The notes beneath the pieces were generated by a model, which was not told where the DNA came from, searched no databases, and worked only from the letters and a program-made list of their open reading frames with translations. This document shows positions 1 through 11,969 of a stretch of 64,000 bases of DNA, piece after piece. The stretch is from Crambe crambe (lineage: Eukaryota > Porifera > Demospongiae > Poecilosclerida > Crambeidae). The translations under genes were made by a program, and so were the position numbers. The stretch is from positions 2,333,001-2,397,000 of the forward strand of contig OZ004590.1 of NCBI GenBank assembly GCA_963924555.1, written 5' to 3'. Numbering within the stretch: position 1 is the first letter of the stretch; every line of letters starts with the position of its first letter.

Positions 1-239
1 TCATAACAGATGGCTACAAGCTGGTAGGACATCCATTGCATATTCTAATGGTGGGATCTTGACAGGTGTACTCCAGCTCCCATTACATAACAGTGTAGGC
101 TACACCCCTGGAATCACAGAATGGAGAATAATCAGTGCATAGACTTTAGGTGTACTTGTATGGTGATTTTCAGAGTTTCAAGTGGCAATTCTGTTATGAT
201 TACTCTATAAATGCTCAAAAGAATCAAGCTTGAGCTAGT
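1..239. other. unassigned sequence at left edge
   Basis: I see no coding potential, repeat or motif that I recognise here. It lies outside the part of the segmental duplication that I could match to 24.8 kb. Confidence 0.3.
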
Positions 240-729
240 GTGCTGGTAACTCTTAAATCATTACCTCTAGCTAGCAGAATGGACTTTTTGTAAGCAGTAT
301 TTTAATATAAATATTTTAGATGTGTCTCCACCCTCTCCGCCCTTTCCAGTGAGAAAGTACTACAAGAGGAAGACCCAAAGAGATTAAGAAATGAAGAGAG
401 AGTCTCAAGAATGAAGTGCTTATAAAAGCTGAGGTATATGTATGTATAAGCTGGAATTTCTGCCCTGTAGCTACCACACATCTGCAGCAAGGGATTAAGC
501 AATTGAATTGGATATAACACAGCAACATCTGCATAATACAAATCCACAGATACAGTCATATCCATGATAACTTAAATAAGGCCCTATTAAATCCTTGAAC
601 CCAGCTCATAATTTCCTCTATTCACATGTAGGATCTTCTTTTCACAAATTGGCCTCATCATTTCAAAAAAATGCAAAGCCTGGATTGGACCATGTATGTG
701 TTGACTGTTGCTCTAAGTCATTCAACTAT

Positions 730-772
<43 letters not shown>

Positions 773-1832
773 TATATTTATTTATTTATTTATTTATTTA
801 TTTATTTTATTCATTTATTATTTTGATGATATTAGTGTCTGTCTATGATATTGGTTAGTTCAGTGATGGCTGCCAGGATGGAGATGCATGGCATTCCCCC
901 ACTGCACAGCAACTGGTGGCCTTCTTCTCCCCTGTCCCAATTCCCTGACAAAAGATAATAGTCTGTGGGCTTAAAACTCCCACAGCAATAGGGGTGAACT
1001 CATGTGTGCATAGTAGTTCTGTGTACTTCTCCTCCTTGAGAGACTCGGCTCTGGCTGCAACTTCACCAGGACCAAGCACTGCCAGACTCCTGTATGAGGG
1101 GGCACAGGTGTCTGCACAGGTTGCACCCACTCCAATCCTCAAGTTCCCTACCAGATTGTATCATTTGATAATGCCATTTAGCTAGCTACCATACATAGCT
1201 TCATGTATTCCTGATTTCCTGTACAGATTATGTCAAGAAATATCACAACTAATCAAGATCATGCATATTCCTTATCCTTACCAGATTGTGTCAAGAAAAT
1301 AACACACTGCTCATGCCTAGAATAAATAACACCATAACTATGTCAAAATACTTCTAGGACTTGACAATCTCAAGATTACACGTGAATTGTAGCTACATTT
1401 TACTTGTCAAGAATAAGAATTCTGGCATGAATCTTATATACATCCAATATTTCCAAGGACATACATCAATCACGCCATGATCTCAATAGGCATATTCATT
1501 CAAGTTTCTGGCCTATATATATCTTGACAATTCAGAAAGTGTTTCGATTTCTGGTAACTATGATTCATCCAGAACTCAGAGAATTACCCTCTCTGCTGCT
1601 CCTATATGCACGTATATGGTATAATCTTATCCAGTCTGCAGCTAATGATAATTATTCATAATTAGCATCTAGCTTCTAGCTAGTTTTGCTAAGCATATAG
1701 TAGAAAAAATTAATGTTCCTGGAGATCCCTACACAATGTTCCAGAGAGGTTGTGGTTCCTCTAGCTTACGTGCACTAAAAAAGTATGACGATCTGTATAC
1801 CCCTGGAGTAGTTGGGATGAACTGGTCACAAC
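240..1832. repeat. segmental duplication, left copy
   Basis: This stretch aligns by eye with 24790-27243 in the same order and orientation. Shared landmarks are the block at 318-420 versus 24876-24975, the block at 1150-1200 versus 26285-26335, and the ending at 1726-1832 versus 27121-27243. The other copy carries two inserted elements (25602-26178 and 26638-26958) that are missing here. The similarity stops at about 1832, where the composite transposon begins. I see no convincing gene in it. Confidence 0.8.
728..811. repeat. (TTTA)n microsatellite
   Basis: About twenty tandem TTTA units with one interruption near 773. The paralogous position near 25315-25345 has almost none, so the array expanded after the duplication. 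The open frame through it is only the repeat translated. Confidence 0.95.
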
Positions 1833-2029
1833 ATGACTGGCTCGGTTTGAGGTATAAAATTAATCGCTTGTAACCGGTTCTACGTGGGTTACTGGGATTA
1901 CGACCAATGCTGACTGGGTCAGAGTATCATCCCTTGCTAGCCTCGCTCCGACAATGCAGCAAAGTGTTGTTTGTTTTTTTTTGTTTTTTTTTAATTTTTT
2001 TTTCTTCATAGTGTATCGCGAAGCAAGTT

Positions 2030-2225
2030 TCCAATGTAGCCACACCCCTATAATGAACCATCCAATATCATGAAAATGGAATTGTGTATCATGAGGCAAA
2101 AGTGTCTATTAACCATCCAATTATAATTGCGACATCGTGAATGTAGCCACACCCCTTTAACGAATTTTTTATGTATTTTCAATGATGTAGCCACACCCCT
2201 TCAATGAATTTTTTTTTGTATTTTT
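2030..2225. repeat. subterminal repeat of about 60-110 bp spacing
   Basis: The motif GTAGCCACACCCCT recurs three times (about 2035, 2144, 2186), the last two followed by an AATGAATTTTTT-like run, just beyond the 3' end of the KDZ transposase gene. Subterminal repeats are often transposase binding sites, but that role is inference. Confidence 0.6.
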
Positions 2226-4222
2226 ATGATGTAGGAACTCCAACGATGCAGCCATCCAATATATAATTAAAAATAGGAATGATTTACAATGGTGCATGAG
2301 GACTGGTAACAATGTGTGATGTATTTATTTCTACGTTTTACAAGTCTGTGTAAATAGAAATGAAAATGGCACTTATTCATGGCACACATTATTTTCTTGT
2401 GCCTGCTCAGCCAGGCGAATGTTTGCTCACAAGCCATGGTATTAAAATGTGGATTTTCAGCTCGTATGCTTTCAGTGCTATACTTTTGTTGGCAAGCTGG
2501 GTCCCGGTGGTTTCTAATGTGGAGATCATCAATTACCTATAAAATAATAATAAATGTTACATTATTATTATTATGTGTGATGAATAATAGCTAGCTCTAT
2601 AGCTATTGGTACCTTGGTGATATCAGACCAAATATACTTGAGATCTCCAGGTAATGGCAGAGGCTTTTTAACGACTTTGAGGTTATCCAAATGGCACATG
2701 TTGTCGTATGCAAGGATGATATTCTGCCATACACTTCTTCCCTGACTTCCAAAAGCAGCTACCAGCCATGTTAAGACAAGTAAGAAGACTTGCACCAGAC
2801 CTTCAGACCTATATTAATGACATTTTTTTTAAATGGATGTGTTTATCACTGATTATTTTTTGCAGGTATATAGCTAGCTAGCAAATTAATGGCTAGCTAT
2901 AATCTTACTTGTATAATTGCTGCCACATATTAATGTGACCACCACCGCCCACACAAAACCATGTTCCCCTTGTCCACTTTTGTAGAGTGACCTTTCCACC
3001 AGTGTCCTGGTTTTGGTAGCTGGATCTTCATCTGTACCATCTACTGATGTTGCAAGATTACCATATGACTTCAGGCTTTCCATTGTACCTGCATAATAAC
3101 ATAATACATTCACAGTAAAATTTCATACAAGCACCAGTCCACAATGATAATTATGTACCTTGGCAGTCAGCTGCAGATGAAGTAGACGACATTGGAGTGA
3201 CTTTATCTGTTTTAGTAAATTCCCTGTACTCTTTTAAGTTGGTAGGAATTCCATTCTCTTCCATAATCTTGCAATGTTCCTCACAAAAAGCTGTGCCATA
3301 CTTTGGTGAGTTGGGGCAGGTATTTGTATAGCTCAGATTTTTTTTTGAATGCTAGTGTCTGTGTTGGTGACTGGAACATGCATATTGGGTATCTCAACTT
3401 CCAATTGCCATCAATAGCCCACAGTTTACCACAGCCTATAGAGAATAATGCATGCATGATTATACTTTATAGCTACTTATATTCTTCTAAACAGTTAGGA
3501 TGCAAGTAAGGTGTGATCCTTCTTTTTACATCCACTTCATCCATGTACTTCTCTCGTGAGGAAGCACAACTGAAAAAATAATCATGTGCATTGTCAACTT
3601 GGTAATTCCAAAAGGCATTTGCAATCAATTTTCTGCTAATGTCACAGATTGTGATGCCTTCTTCAAAGTCTAGATAATATTATAGGAATTGAGTGTATGA
3701 AGCCTGAAATTAGCTCTGGCTGCATGTTGTATCACTAGCTATAGCATGCACATACATACCTGGTTCAGATTGGAATGGGCTTTTCTTAAGGTATTCCTAG
3801 AAATTGTTGTAATTTGAATTATTTGTCTCTCTCATCCTTTCGTTATACATTTCAGCCATTCCTTCAAAGCTCACCCAGCAATGATGCCTGCATATAAATA
3901 TAAAATTTAGGGGAAACTATATATAACTATAGATATGTACATACGCAGCAGCCATCCACTGTTCACAAAGCTCCACATGAACATAGATCACATTTGAGGC
4001 AGATATATAGTCACGACTGTCATCATAATATCTGTATCCTCCTATTTTAGCACCTCCATACATCTCATATCGGTAGTTGAGTTCACAAGACTTGCACCGA
4101 AGTGTTATCTTTTGGGCTGGTATGGGTCCCATCAGTGTGAAGCATATAACTCTAGTAGGGTCGTGGTTGACATGCATTCAGTAGTTGGTGGTCCAAGGAA
4201 TAAATTTGTCGGTGTGTCAAAG

Positions 4223-6362
4223 CTTAGATAATTAGACTACGTACACAGGATTGGAAACAGCTCACGTGCGCCCATTATGCTAATACAAATCGTCGCGGAC
4301 GATCCGTGTTGCTATGCGCGAAGGAAAATTGGAAATTTATTCCTTGTTTCTCGAGTATACTTTTCATGAAAGGAGAATAAACTGGTGAGTTTTAGCATCA
4401 AATAAAGGGCTACTTTACAGAGTATGTTCCAGGGATGTGAAATGTGTTTCTTAAGTATAGTTAGTTTGCTCATAAAATAGTTTTCCATGAAGATTTTTAT
4501 CACCCTAGCAACGGATAAAGTTTTTTTCTTCTTTCATTGCAAAGGCATAATTCCTGTGTCCTTTTAATGAAGTTTATGTTATTGAGTGATGCTTGCCATA
4601 CGGAATGGTGTGCATAATATATGTTTTTGTCCTGAATCTTTGATGCTTTCTGGCTTTTTCTGTGTTTGGAGGTGTATATTTTTGCTTTCTTTCACACAAA
4701 AGGCACTGTTGCATGAGCAATAAAATTTTGCTAACTGATAAAGTTAGTGCTGCAGTTTGGAATAACATCAATCCCATAAGCTGCAGTGACCAAAATTATA
4801 GCTAATGTACATGCTAACTTATCCACATTGATTTATTAGTTACAGCTATGCCAAGGAGGAAAAAAAGCAAACTGTGTGTCAAAAAACATGGAAGTAAGAA
4901 CATTCTCAAGGTGCCATTATCTTCAAGTCCTGCTTCTAGTATCAGTGATCTTTCAATCACCCTGGACAGACTTCCATCTAAATGGGTCAGATTGAAAGAG
5001 CCCAACCTCACCTTGGTGAAACTCTCAAAATGCCCAAATTCCACAGCAGTTTGTTCACTCTTTAGCATCAAAATTAAGCTAGTATATCAGCAGTAGAAAC
5101 TTTATAATTACAAAATTATAATACCTACATAATAATTAATTTTATGATAATCTATTGAGGGTCTTAGTAGTCTTCCTTATGCCCTTGGTTTTCTGGGTCA
5201 ATTTCTTAGCTACTTGCCATTTTGAGCTAGCAAAAGCAAAGCCTCGTGTGGTGATCCAAAGGTCCACTATCATTTCAATCACCTTGCTCTCCTCTTCATC
5301 CCAATCCTCAGAAATTTCAGACTATTTTTGTACATTCCTTCTTTAATACTTTTCTTAATGTTATCAATGGGTTTTATCAAATGATTCTGAACTTCTTTCT
5401 CCATCTCCACCATGAAACTATACATGGAGTTTGAAATGTGGAGTAATCTCCTATCGACCAAGTCTATATCCAATCCTCTGATTCTTCATCATCATCATAG
5501 TAACAAATCATCAATATAACATATCAAATTTTCTTTCAAGGGTGAGAGGAACTTTTTAATCTCTTGTGCAGAGCCCTTGGGATGTACCCTGCTGCATACC
5601 GCAATGCATTACTCTCTTCGTAAGTAATTACACACTCATAATCATGCTGGGAGGCGGAGCTGAGGTCACTTGAAATAGGGCAGTTATTAGGAATTACTCG
5701 TTCAAATAGCTAACACATCTGTAATTTTCTAGTACAGGAGGGGTGATTGCTATACCAGCTTGACAAAAAAAGTCTTTTCAGATTTTCTGAAACTCTGTGG
5801 TGGTTCTAATTTTATGGTACTGCCCCCACATAATTCGTTGTGTTTTCTCTAAGGGATGAGGGTCAAGTAATTTTATTAGAAGCAATTCAACATTTCATAG
5901 CTTGAAGGATTTATGCACCACTCAAGAGCTGCAGTAGCAATTTCTCGAACAGCAATATTGTGTGGATGAGAGAACATCTTAGTCTTCACAATTTGTTGTA
6001 AAACTTGGACAATAATTCCACTAGGATCTATAGTTAAAGCAATTAAGCTCAATGAAGTGGTCATGTAAGCTTCAGTTAATAGCTAGCTAGCTAGGTCTCT
6101 AGCACTGTAAATTAGCAGTAGCCAGCTAGCTGATAGAGCTAGCTAGATCATAGCTAGGTCTCTTAGCACTGGCTAGCCAATAACAACACAATTTTACCTT
6201 GTAAATCAGGTTTTCTCCAGCTAGCTATACAAGCACTAACAAGCCACACACTTAGAGAAACAAACCACACACTGTAAACAGCTGCAATAATTTGGCGCAA
6301 CGCGCATGGTCTGCGCGCGAATAATTGTTTCCAATCCTGTGTACGTAGTCTAATTATCTAAG
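4223..6362. mobile_element. 2.14-kb TIR element nested in a KDZ exon
   Basis: Both ends share an inverted repeat of about 36 bp that begins CTTAGATAATTAGACTACG. A 7-bp direct repeat GTCAAAG lies immediately outside (4216-4222 and 6363-6369). Removing the element plus one repeat rejoins the KDZ exon in frame at the Ala-Phe-Asp codons, so the insertion point is exact. Inside, a plus-strand frame at 4848-5096 follows a good acceptor and encodes a basic 82-residue protein I do not recognise; a minus-strand frame at about 5150-5320 is also open. A 7-bp duplication does not decide the superfamily (P-like or Dada-like are possible). Confidence 0.85.
4848..5096 (+). CDS. hypothetical basic protein in the nested element
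   Basis: This 82-codon frame starts two bases after a TTAG-type acceptor (TTAGTTACAG) and opens with a lysine/arginine-rich run (MPRRKKSKLCVKKHG). It could be the first coding exon of a transposon protein, but no donor or following exon is evident and the frame simply ends at TAG 5094-5096. I do not recognise the family. The opposite strand is open over most of the same region, so the strand is uncertain. Confidence 0.3.
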   Translation: MPRRKKSKLCVKKHGSKNILKVPLSSSPASSISDLSITLDRLPSKWVRLKEPNLTLVKLSKCPNSTAVCSLFSIKIKLVYQQ

Positions 6363-6756
6363 GTCAAAGGCATGAGTGGACTGCAAAACAAATTTGCTTT
6401 AGCTAGCTAGCTAGTCTCTAGACTGAAAAATAAAATTATACATATATATAGTGTTACCTTCCAAAGTATTTCTTGGCAGGGTGTCCCACAAAGCAATTTG
6501 ACATTACTTGGGTGGGATTCTACTTGCTGTAGCAAATGGTTTACATGATTCTCTTCATAGGATTCATCCAAAACCAGATTCAAAATCCTTGTAGATAAAG
6601 CAGGTTTAATTTTCTTAAAAGTTGCTGGGATGTGATTATGCAACTGTGTTAGTAACAAGTTGGCACTTAAATTTTCTGAAAGGGTAGCATCTGAAAAAGA
6701 AAGGAATATCACTAGAGTCTGTATCTCCAGTGTATTAGACTATTACACTACTAACC

Positions 6757-7350
6757 TAGTCTCGCGGGCCCGACCCTTTACCAACCGCGAGGGAAGGAAA
6801 GAGTCTGGTCAAATCCAATACATGATCTTGTTTCAATTGCCCAAAGATTTGGTGGCGGGCATGCGCAAAACGTCACGATACGTCACGGCTCTCAAACAGA
6901 TTTTTTCGCGCGTGCACTTACAGAGTAGTCCTAGAGTTTAGTCATGTCATAGATATATCTATGGTCATGTTAATGAGATCTCATTGGTGATCATAGGAAA
7001 AAGAAAAGGCTGCATGGTCCATGGGTGTGCATCAGCCAAAGAACTGCTCCAGGTACTTGCAAGAGTTGCACTGGAAAAATTTCCGACACTTTCTGACCAG
7101 AAAGCTGTTTCCAAGCCTCCTCCTACTCTCTTGAATAGCCGCCTCCAGTCTGTAATCATATTCCTGCTCAGCCATGTAGCGCTAAGAAATCCAGAGCGCA
7201 GATTTTTCCTAAATTCGTGATGTATAATAACGTCATAGTCGTGCCCCTCCTTCCGAAGATTGCTGACTGTGCACAACAAGATCGTGTATTGCATTTGACC
7301 AGACTCTTTCCTTCCCTCGCGGTTGGTAAAGGGTCTGGCCCGCGAGACTA
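6757..7350. mobile_element. Mutator-like MITE, copy 1 (594 bp)
   Basis: The element begins TAGTCTCGCGGGCC and ends with its inverse; the arms match for about 80 bp. It is flanked by a perfect 9-bp direct repeat CTACTAACC (6748-6756 and 7351-7359). Long TIRs plus a 9-bp duplication are typical of Mutator-like elements. It encodes no recognisable transposase. It sits at the 5' end of a KDZ intron, and the duplicated bases include the splice donor. Confidence 0.9.
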
Positions 7351-7550
7351 CTACTAACCTTTCTCATTCTGAGCTTCACAGCTGTTCTCTGGCTCATAAT
7401 ACTTGAATCTTTTATCATTCGGAGATTTACTTTCCGAATCATGTTTTGGAGTATCAGTTTCACTTCTGATGAGCTCATCCAGCTGTTTTTCCAACTTCTC
7501 TCCTGTTCGACATCGCAAGCATGCAGGCCGCGCCAGCTATTAATTTTCAA

Positions 7551-7701
7551 TGCAACGCGCGCATGACGTGCATGACGTGCATATGACGGTGCATTTTTTA
7601 AACGAATTTCATTGGTCAGCTATGATGACTCGCTATGACTAGACACACGTGTTACAAATAAAAGCCCGCCAATTTTGCTACTCAACTACTGTCGCGCTAA
7701 A
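7551..7701. promoter_or_regulatory. shared promoter region between two divergent transposon genes
   Basis: Only about 150 bp separates the first exon of the minus-strand KDZ gene from the ATG of the plus-strand ATPase gene. It contains three TGACG-core motifs in a row (about 7563-7587), which resemble CRE/ATF half sites, and an ATTGG box (inverted CCAAT) at about 7611. A bidirectional promoter is the simplest reading. Transcription start sites cannot be read from sequence. Confidence 0.5.
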
Positions 7702-10700
7702 ATGTCTGCAACTCCAAAGAAAACATCAGTGAAGAAACTTATTGTAAGAAATGGAGAAATTGGTAAGTTTATAGTCTATGGTTTCATAGCCAGTTAGTTG
7801 CAATTTCAAGCTGAAATTTAATTTTGCTAGCTAGCTAGCTATAGCTAAACTCCAGTGCCTCCAAGTGTATGCATACTTAGCTATAGCTATGCAAAAATTG
7901 TGAAGTATGCATATAGCTGGGCTAAAAATTCCACTGTGGTATAGCTACTATGCTGAATGATCCTATATCACCTGATGATCATGTATTTCATCCATGTCCA
8001 CAATTGATTCCTCTGAATAAAATTCTAGCTAGCTAAGCTAGCTTTAATATGCAAAAATGCTCTGCACTCATAATTTAATAGCTATAGTTACTAACTAGCT
8101 ACTACTGTTTTGCTAGCTTAGCTAGACCTACACTCTACTGGCTGAAGTAGGTTATAGCTAGGTTAACTGTTGAGCTTTTATATTCCATGTACATACATCT
8201 AGGACTAATCAAAGGAGGTAACTTTCAACGTTACACAAACTTTGAAATAGAGGTACTATTCTCGGCTGAAACACCTGAGGATGTATCTTCACAGTTATCT
8301 GGATTCGTTTATCGAGTTAGGTCCAATGATGGAGTTTATCGGTAAGTGGTAGCTTAGCTATAGCTAGCTAATAGTTGCCCTGACTCTGACTGTGCATATT
8401 CATTTCACTGCATGCTAAATCAATTTTATAAATTTTACAGGGACTGTTTCGTTGATAACTATGATGTGAATTCTCTTCGCTCCTTTGTCAAATGTGCTGG
8501 GAAAACACACCGTGCTTTACATTATGCACCTGGGATCAGTGATAATTTATGGGGATTGTACATACTTGAAATGACACAGCAAGCTATGTCTAATCCAGAC
8601 TTTAGAAAGAAGAAAATTGTAACCTGTGTTGGACAACAGCCATCATCAAACACTTGGGTGTTTAGTCCTGAAATCCATATAAATGAAAAAGGAGAGTTGA
8701 TCCCACTTGAGCAACAAGATTATTATTGGTAAGTCTTATAGCGATACTACAATTACACTAGAGCAAAATAATGCAGACACATTTCTGTGTGCATGCTCTA
8801 ATTCGCTTCCAAGTGGTTGTTGTTAGCTATGTAGATATGAAAGCAGAGTTCAGCAAGTATTCTAATTGTTATAGTAGACAGACTTTTGACCAACTTCATA
8901 ATCCTACTTTCCAGGTACCCAGACTGCATCCTAAATGACACCAAAATACGACCATTGAAAGTCCACCAACCCTCGAGTCTTTGCAGTATGAAACAGCTTC
9001 TACATCTGCAGAAGGATACACTCAAAGACAACTTCACGAGTTCTTTCATTGCAATCGCTGGTAGTATCATACTGTTTCATTTTGAAGCTATCAAAGAGAT
9101 ACAGGACGAGTGTCCTATAATTGTTTGCTACAGTAGGCAATCTGGAACAGGTATGTAATTGCAAATTGTATGATCAGTCGATTTAATTTCAAATGTTTGC
9201 AGGAAAATCCACTAGCCTGAAAAACATACTGAGCTTGTATGGCTCAGACCAAATTTTTTCTAACATGTCATCAGCTGGTGCCATAGTGAATATGTCGTCA
9301 ATAACGACAGTGCCTATTGGTCAGTGATCCAATAATCATTATCTATAGTATTCAGTGTTAATTATCCACATGCAGGTATTGATGATATCAAGAGAGTAAA
9401 TAAATTGGAGGAATTGGCAGTAGGATTTTTTAATGGATTTACCAGGAAGACCATTGCTGGGGGTGAGGTAAAACCAAAGACTGGACTTCTGATAACATCA
9501 AACTGCTCATTTACAGAAAGTGAGAGGTATTATTGTAATTAAAATGTATAGCTACATGTAATTCACAGCAATAGTATCTTTCAGGAATGCACAGAGAATT
9601 GTGCACATTCCTTTCTTTGGGGATTCAGCCATTTTTCCTGAGGCACAACAGCTAAGAAGTGAGGACCAGCTGATCCAAAGCCGAGCAAGTGCCTCTAGTG
9701 CTCTTGGGTTCATTGTGAGCCTGAGAGATGCTATTACCAATACAAGGACTCGGTGTTACATGGGAGAAGTCCTTCTTCCATTCATAACCTCTCATCTACC
9801 ATCAGTCCATCACAGAGTGAAAAAATGCTATGCACTTGTCATTTTGGCTGCAAGATTGGTGAGAGGTAGCATAATAGTAGCTACTGTCCCCACAACCACT
9901 AGACAATAAAATTCCAATAACATTATCCTACCCATAATTACATAATCCACCAGTTAGCTGGTGCATGAAGCCAAGGAATGACCACAGAAAAAAATGATGT
10001 AACAATGCGTACTTGTATATTGCAGCTCTGTCAGGCATTCCCAGATATTGTGACCTATAGGGAGGTGGTCAATTTCTTCACGTTGCAATGGGCACCAGTG
10101 GTGGAGAAATTCCATAGTGGACATGGCAATGTCATCGAAGATTTTCTCACTCATGTGGCTGATGTAATCAAAGATCTATCAACATATGAGGTTAGTAGCT
10201 GTTATAGGTCAAGATCATTATCGGACAGTGGGTATGTGTACCTTAAAGTCATGGGTATTTAATGGAATAATGCATAGGTTTTATGAATGGTAGTATCCAA
10301 AGTGAGAACAAGGAATAACGATGACATGGTCTCCCTCTATATCCCAATGTTGAGTGGATACTTACCAGACGAGGCCATCTCCATGCTGAAGGAAGTTAAA
10401 GAAGCAGCCGCGAAGAAAGGAGGGGGAAAAAATGCATCTGGGCGATTTCTTAACACCTGCACAGATACCAAAATCAGCACATCAAATAGCATTCCATGTC
10501 GTGGTGTTCTCCAGATAAAGGGGAGCCCTGAGATTTCTTCTAAACTTCTGGAAAAATTGGATGCAGGTACGTAAATATACTATAGCTAGTGTGTAACAAA
10601 GTATATCATAATCACTAATGATTAGCCTGCTATGAAGATATCACAGTGGATGCCAATGAAACAGAACCAGAAGAACGAGACAATCAAATATCACTACACC

Positions 10701-11917
10701 ATGTCTTGAGTTGGGAAATGGGAGGAATCTCCACAGATGACTCTATTGATTTGCTATCAAATTTTGATCCAGGGTTTCACAGCACACCAATAAGCAAGTT
10801 CACAAACTCATACATATTTCATTTTGCATATAGCTGTAGCTAACTCTCTTCTTTCTCTTAGGTAGCTGAATTTTATAATTTTCTTGTCTGCAGATAGTCC
10901 ACCATCCAGTCCCTCCAATCCTGACTATGAGAGTAATCAACAACACGGTATGAGCTATAAGCTCCGATAGTAATCCTCCACTAGGATCAGTATTAAAAAT
11001 CGTCATCAATCAATCCCTCTGTAGATACTCCACTATCAGATACACATGGTCCCAGAAATCAAGGCTCTGGGACTAGTACTACTATTCAAGGTATGAATGT
11101 GCAAGCTAATTGTGACAGCCATTGATGATTGCGCATCATCTAATGGTCAGGACACAATCCCTCTGTAGATACTCCACTATCAGATACACATGGTTCCGGA
11201 AATCAAGGCTCTGGGACTAGCTAGTACTACTATTCAAGGTATGAATGTGCAATAGCTAGTTGTGACAGCCATTGATGATTGCGCATCAAGTAATGGACAC
11301 AATCTCTCTGTAGATACTCCACTATCAGATACACATGGTCCCGGAAATCAAGGCTATGGGACTGGTATTACTATTCAAGTAATGGACACAATCTCTCTGT
11401 AGATACTCCACTATCAGATGCACATGGTCCCAGAAATCAAGGCTCTGCTACTATTGAAGGTATGAATGATAGCCATTGATGATTGGGTAGCTACAAATAA
11501 TTAGGAAAAGTGAAGTGAGTATCACACTATAGTGGCGTAGAATTATCCTCAGATAATCAGATCAGGCTCTGGGATTACTACTTACGCTATAGCTAGCTAT
11601 GAATGTGCCATCACTTCTGTTTTTTAATGTACAGTGCTAAATATGCTAAAAGTGGTGCCTTGTAACTCTGAATCAGGTATGAAACAATAATATAGCTAAT
11701 AAGGAAAACAATTATAATTAACACAACATCTTCTTTTCTGCAACAGTTAGCTAATTCAGAAGATAAGGAGCATTGTCCTAAGGATATATGCAAGTTAAAA
11801 CGAAAAGGCAGAAACTGGATTAACTGCAGCAGATGTCAGCAGTGGTATCACTGCAGCTGTGTTGGACTAACTCTAAAACGGACAAGTCCATGGGAGTGTC
11901 CCAAATGTAAAAAATAA
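7702..11917 (+). CDS. transposon-borne P-loop ATPase with C-terminal PHD-like finger
   Basis: Exons with matching phases are 7702-7762, 8203-8341, 8441-8728, 8915-9150, 9203-9319, 9376-9526, 9585-9858, 10026-10190, 10278-10566 and from 10626; later exons are 11025-11090 and similar copies, and 11747-11917. Exons 4 and 5 join to give a Walker A motif, SGTGKST, followed about 40 residues later by an acidic IDDI motif (possible Walker B) and a TSNC sensor-like motif. The layout resembles DUF927-type ATPases, a tentative match. The last exon is Cys/His rich (CSRCQQWYHCSCVG, then CPKC), a PHD-like finger ending at TAA 11915-11917. Phase-0 splicing into exon 9 meets a TGA at about 10284, and one tandem exon copy has a stop, so this copy may be damaged. 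Confidence 0.7.
11025..11459 (+). repeat. tandem array of four near-identical short exons
   Basis: Four units each have a CTGTAG acceptor followed by an exon of about 57-70 nt (11025-11090, 11169-11238, 11314-about 11378, 11403-11459) encoding a Ser/Thr/Gly-rich segment that begins DTPLSDTHG. Copies 1, 2 and 4 end in a GTATGAATG donor. Sixty-six-nt units keep the phase. Copy 2 has an extra CTAG that makes a stop codon. The array links the ATPase body to the PHD-like exon. Confidence 0.8.
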
Positions 11918-11969
11918 GTAATGGCTTAACTAGCTATATAATGTATTACAATAACATAAAAGTTTACAT

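Larger units (their letters stand above)
2267..7550 (-). pseudogene. KDZ-family transposase with CxC zinc cluster, decayed and interrupted
   Basis: Minus-strand exons, in order, are about 7550-7360, 6690-6458, 6380-6363 continued at 4222-3945, 3887-3760, 3669-about 3530, 3435-3159, 3088-2909, 2808-2613 and 2536-2267. The 4.2-3.9 kb exon is a CxC-type cysteine cluster with a CKSC motif. The last exons carry the catalytic signatures AYDNMCHLD and VIDDLHIRNHRD, then NTMACEQTFAWLSR and an HRLVKRRNKY tail before the TAA at 2267. These match the Kyakuja-Dileera-Zisupton superfamily, which cuts and pastes DNA. Decay is clear: an in-frame TAG in the 3887-3760 exon, frame changes near 4185, near 3345 at a poly-T run and near 2960, and a 2.1-kb element inside one exon. 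The start codon is not certain. Confidence 0.8.

Noticed and set aside
728..811. Leu/Phe/Ile/Tyr-rich membrane-like peptide
   Set aside because: It is a TTTA microsatellite.
6965..7294. 109-residue minus-strand frame as a transposase in the Mutator-like MITE
   Set aside because: It shows no recognisable motif, overlaps a plus-strand frame of similar length, and the related MITEs have no equivalent frame.
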